From Quillaja saponaria (taxonomy: Eukaryota; Streptophyta; Magnoliopsida; Fabales; Quillajaceae): a DNA stretch of 64,000 nucleotides. The notes beneath the pieces are model-generated. The model was given only the letters and a program-made list of their open reading frames with translations, had not been told where the DNA came from and made no database searches. The DNA lies in assembly GCA_029379385.1 (NCBI GenBank), contig CM055606.1, positions 14,533,142 through 14,597,141 on the forward strand, read 5' to 3'. Below, one piece after another: positions 61,487 to 64,000 of this stretch (positions within the stretch are counted from its first letter, which is position 1; every line of letters starts with the position of its first letter). The position numbers and the translations under genes were made by a program.

Positions 61487-61734
61487 ATTTGTTGTGATAT
61501 TACAGACGGTTTCTGGGTTGTACTTGTAGGGTTCAACATCTTATATAATCAAGTGGGATGATTCAAATACGATTAAAATATGATGCAGAACAGAAGAACT
61601 GGGATATTTTGATGACTAATGCAGTGCTTTTTTTTTTTCTGCTGGTTTTAAAAACCAGCAAAGTGTCTTAGTTGAAGCTCCCGTTTATGATGGTCCTCCA
61701 CAGTAGGGCTCGCTAAAGGAGAAGAGAATCCCAT
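61487..61734 (-). pseudogene. Broken duplicate of the NAC exon 1
   Basis: Reading leftward from an ATG at 61734, MGFSSPLASPTVEDHHKREL parallels the NAC start [20 protein letters not shown]. Matching then resumes through a poly-A(T) insertion (61631-61639) and the frame is lost. The part coding for subdomain A is deleted (about 61548-61580), while the last part (GTTCAACATCTTATATAATC and TACTTGTAGGGTTCAACATC near 61520) matches the exon end of the intact gene. The donor that reads GCCG|GTAATATC in the live gene is changed here. No exons 2 or 3 follow, so it cannot make a NAC protein. Confidence 0.85.
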
Positions 61735-63720
61735 TTGTTGATAAATAAAATAAAATTTGTTGAAATTAAAATGAACTACTTTATTTAAAGGATTTTCTCG
61801 ATAACTATTTAATTTGAGAGTTTGTTTATACCAAGTATCTACTTTTAAATTTACAGTCATCTATTCTATCTAAATCACTTTAAGGAATTTTTTTTTCTTT
61901 AAAAAATAATTTTTATAAAATAATATCCTATAATTTTCTAATTTTGTTAATTTTTGCATATTTATCTGAAATTCAAAAAGTCATTTGAATAACTTATATA
62001 AAGCTAGTAAAATAGCATAGTTGTTCACAATGCCCATTGCTTGATTAAGGCAACCAACTATTAGAATGTACACTAATTACTATTTAGAGAGAGAGAAAGT
62101 ATATTACATATGTATAGCGTGTGAAATAGATTTCCTTACAATTCAATATGAAAACAACATAAATAAAATTTGGCACATAATCATCTGTAAAAAAGTTAAC
62201 ATTTCAATTAATGATTTTCTTATTTAGTCAAGGTATGAGTGCAACAAAACAAAACCCTCAACTTTAATCTTCTAAATGTTGAGAGACAATTAAAACAAAA
62301 CCTTCGTTCAAAATACTTCTAATATATCCCTCACTTTTGAATAGTGATGAAAGTATTACAAATTAATTTGTGCACTCATTTATTTTTTTATATCATGGCA
62401 CTGATCAAATTTTTTTTTTTTTAATATATCTTTTGAGACATTCAACCAAAAATTGATGTGCATAATTACCAGAAAATTGTGACATGATAATTTTTTGACA
62501 CGTCATTATTCTATTTTTACTTGATCTGTCATTTTTTTCCAGCATTTACCTAGCTATTCCACTAATTAAATGTTTAAAATAAATATTAAAGAGTATGTAT
62601 TTACTAATATAATTTTATATCATAATCTATTATGAGATAAAACAAAGGAATCTTGTGAAAAAATGAATTTTTTTTTTTCTACATATTCATAATTTTTCTT
62701 CAAGGTAAGTAACGTCAAAAAATTATTTTAAAAATACAAAATTTTGAAGAAGAAATAATCATGTCACAATATGTATTTTATAGATTTTGTAAAATAACTA
62801 AGTTAAGGTAAAAATATATATATATGATGCATTAGATGCTCATCAATAATAAAGTTTAATTTTTCCTAATTCTTCAGCCTTTGTTTTTATGGTTTCTCAG
62901 GTTTCACTCGGGCTGTATCAAGATTGAGAAGCCCTGTGTAACTTGCTTACTACTACACCCAACTCTTGTTGTTTAATCTTCTCCATTTTAATACTAATAG
63001 GACTATAACTCTATTTTTTACTTTTAATTTTTATTCTCCTAATTCTTCTCAATTTTATAAATTAAAATATTTTTTTAAAAAAAATTACGAATTAAAAGAA
63101 ATATTAAGAGTTTTTATTTTATTATAAGACTACTTTTAATTTTTCTTCTATCTTAAAAATTAAAAATATTAAATTTTAATTATATTTATTTGTATGTTTA
63201 ATTACAATAACAAAGAGTAATATGCTATTATTTCATAATATTAAAATATTTTGTTCAAATAGATTGCTAACTTTTTCTAACTCTTCTCATTTTAATACTA
63301 ATATAGTTATAATTATTTTTTACTATTAAATTATTTTTCTAATTATTCTCAATTTCCTGAATAAAATTAAAAAAGAAAATATTTAATTAAAAAATATATA
63401 TTAATTAAGAGTATAATTTTTATTATTACAATATTATTTTCTTAATTATTCTTTTATCTTAAGAATTAAAAGAAAAAATTTATAATATGAATTAATTTTT
63501 AATTACATTTATTTATTTGTTTAGTTGTATTAACATACTGTAATATTTGTTAATAATTGTATATAAGTCAATTCAATTTGAAAATATATATATTATAAAC
63601 ACGATTTACATGTAACACGTATGCCACATATGCTAGTGTATATATAAAAGAAAAGATAAAAACAAATATTATAATCTGGAAAAAAACTGTCATACCATTA
63701 TTTTTCGGTGACTATTAAGG
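61735..63720. repeat. NAC upstream region, unit B of a tandem duplication
   Basis: This is the second copy of the sequence in front of the NAC gene, following the broken exon 1 copy. It includes another AT-rich block (62980-63645) that ends with TATTATAAACACGATTTACA near 63590 and GCTAGTGTATATATAAAAG. No gene was seen. Confidence 0.7.
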
Positions 63721-64000
63721 CTGAGAAGGCGGTCGGGTCTGGCCAATTTTGGACATTTTGTCCACCAACTTGCCTCTGTCAGTTTTTCAAATTTGATACC
63801 CACCTGATCAACCGAATTAGTCAGTTTCTGAATTTTGTCAACCGTCGTAAAATCTTTCAGTTTTGGTCGGTTGATCAGTTGTTCGATTGTTAATTCCACC
63901 AACAAAAAAAATCAATTGAAGAACACATATTATTACTTAGAAAACTACAAAATTTAGATGAAATCAATTGCTAGATATTCCCAACTCACTAATTACAGTT
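63721..64000. other. End of window, nothing recognised
   Basis: Overlapping 60-70 codon frames on both strands around 63690-63905 contain GTCGGTTGATCAG-type words repeated as near inverted copies, which explains their openness. No family features. Confidence 0.4.

Noticed and set aside
61648..61860. 70-codon minus-strand frame as a separate NAC-like gene
   Set aside because: Only its C-terminal third parallels the NAC exon 1 start; the remainder is upstream DNA. It is a broken duplicate.
63690..63905. Overlapping 61-71 codon frames on both strands
   Set aside because: Near inverted word repeats explain both; no start context, domain or family.

Overview
This window looks like AT-rich nuclear DNA from a eudicot plant. 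The genes are split by GT-AG introns, and they belong to plant families: nicotianamine synthase, 4-coumarate:CoA ligase, XTH, NAC and EAR-motif C2H2 proteins. The space between them holds Ty1/copia, RTE-LINE, MULE, SINE-like and MITE-like DNA. I cannot name the species. No rRNA, tRNA, CRISPR or prokaryotic operon was recognised.

Layout. 1-4.0 kb: first exon and a long intron of a YIP4-type Rab-GTPase-interacting protein (minus strand, running off the left edge), with an RTE-LINE tail in the intron. 6.0-13.0 kb: a complete six-exon VDAC4-like mitochondrial porin (minus). 15.2-16.2 kb: an intronless GT31 galactosyltransferase (minus). 17.8-20.5 kb: two exon-like pieces of an unrecognised gene. 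20.8-21.6 kb: a MULE-type element with long inverted ends and a 9-bp target duplication. 22.6-22.9 kb: a small DUF761-like gene whose ATG lies 28 bp from a copia LTR. 22.9-27.3 kb: the decayed copia element, minus strand. 29.1 kb: a possible small secreted peptide gene. 29.6-35.2 kb: AT-rich repeats and a duplicated 4CL upstream region. 35.3-40.1 kb: a five-exon 4CL gene with three reading-frame breaks in exons 2 and 3. 41.6 kb: a small promoter-backed ORF. 43.6 kb: a C2H2/EAR repressor. 46.3 kb: an intact nicotianamine synthase. 48.2-51.9 kb: a tandem XTH pair (minus). 53.7-57.2 kb: repeats, including a 601-bp element with near-perfect 24-bp inverted ends. 57.5-59.1 kb: a three-exon NAC factor (minus). 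59.1-63.7 kb: a partial tandem duplicate of the NAC 5' region with a broken exon 1.

The genes do not form one pathway. 4CL (phenylpropanoids and lignin), the XTH pair and the GT31 enzyme (cell wall and glycans) share a loose cell-wall theme. NAS serves metal homeostasis, VDAC the mitochondrial outer membrane and YIP4 endomembrane traffic. The main theme of the window is local duplication and transposon remodelling around genes: the 4CL promoter, the NAC exon 1, the XTH pair, and an LTR sitting against a gene start. Exon boundaries were worked out by hand from splice consensus, reading phase and family knowledge; no alignment was run.
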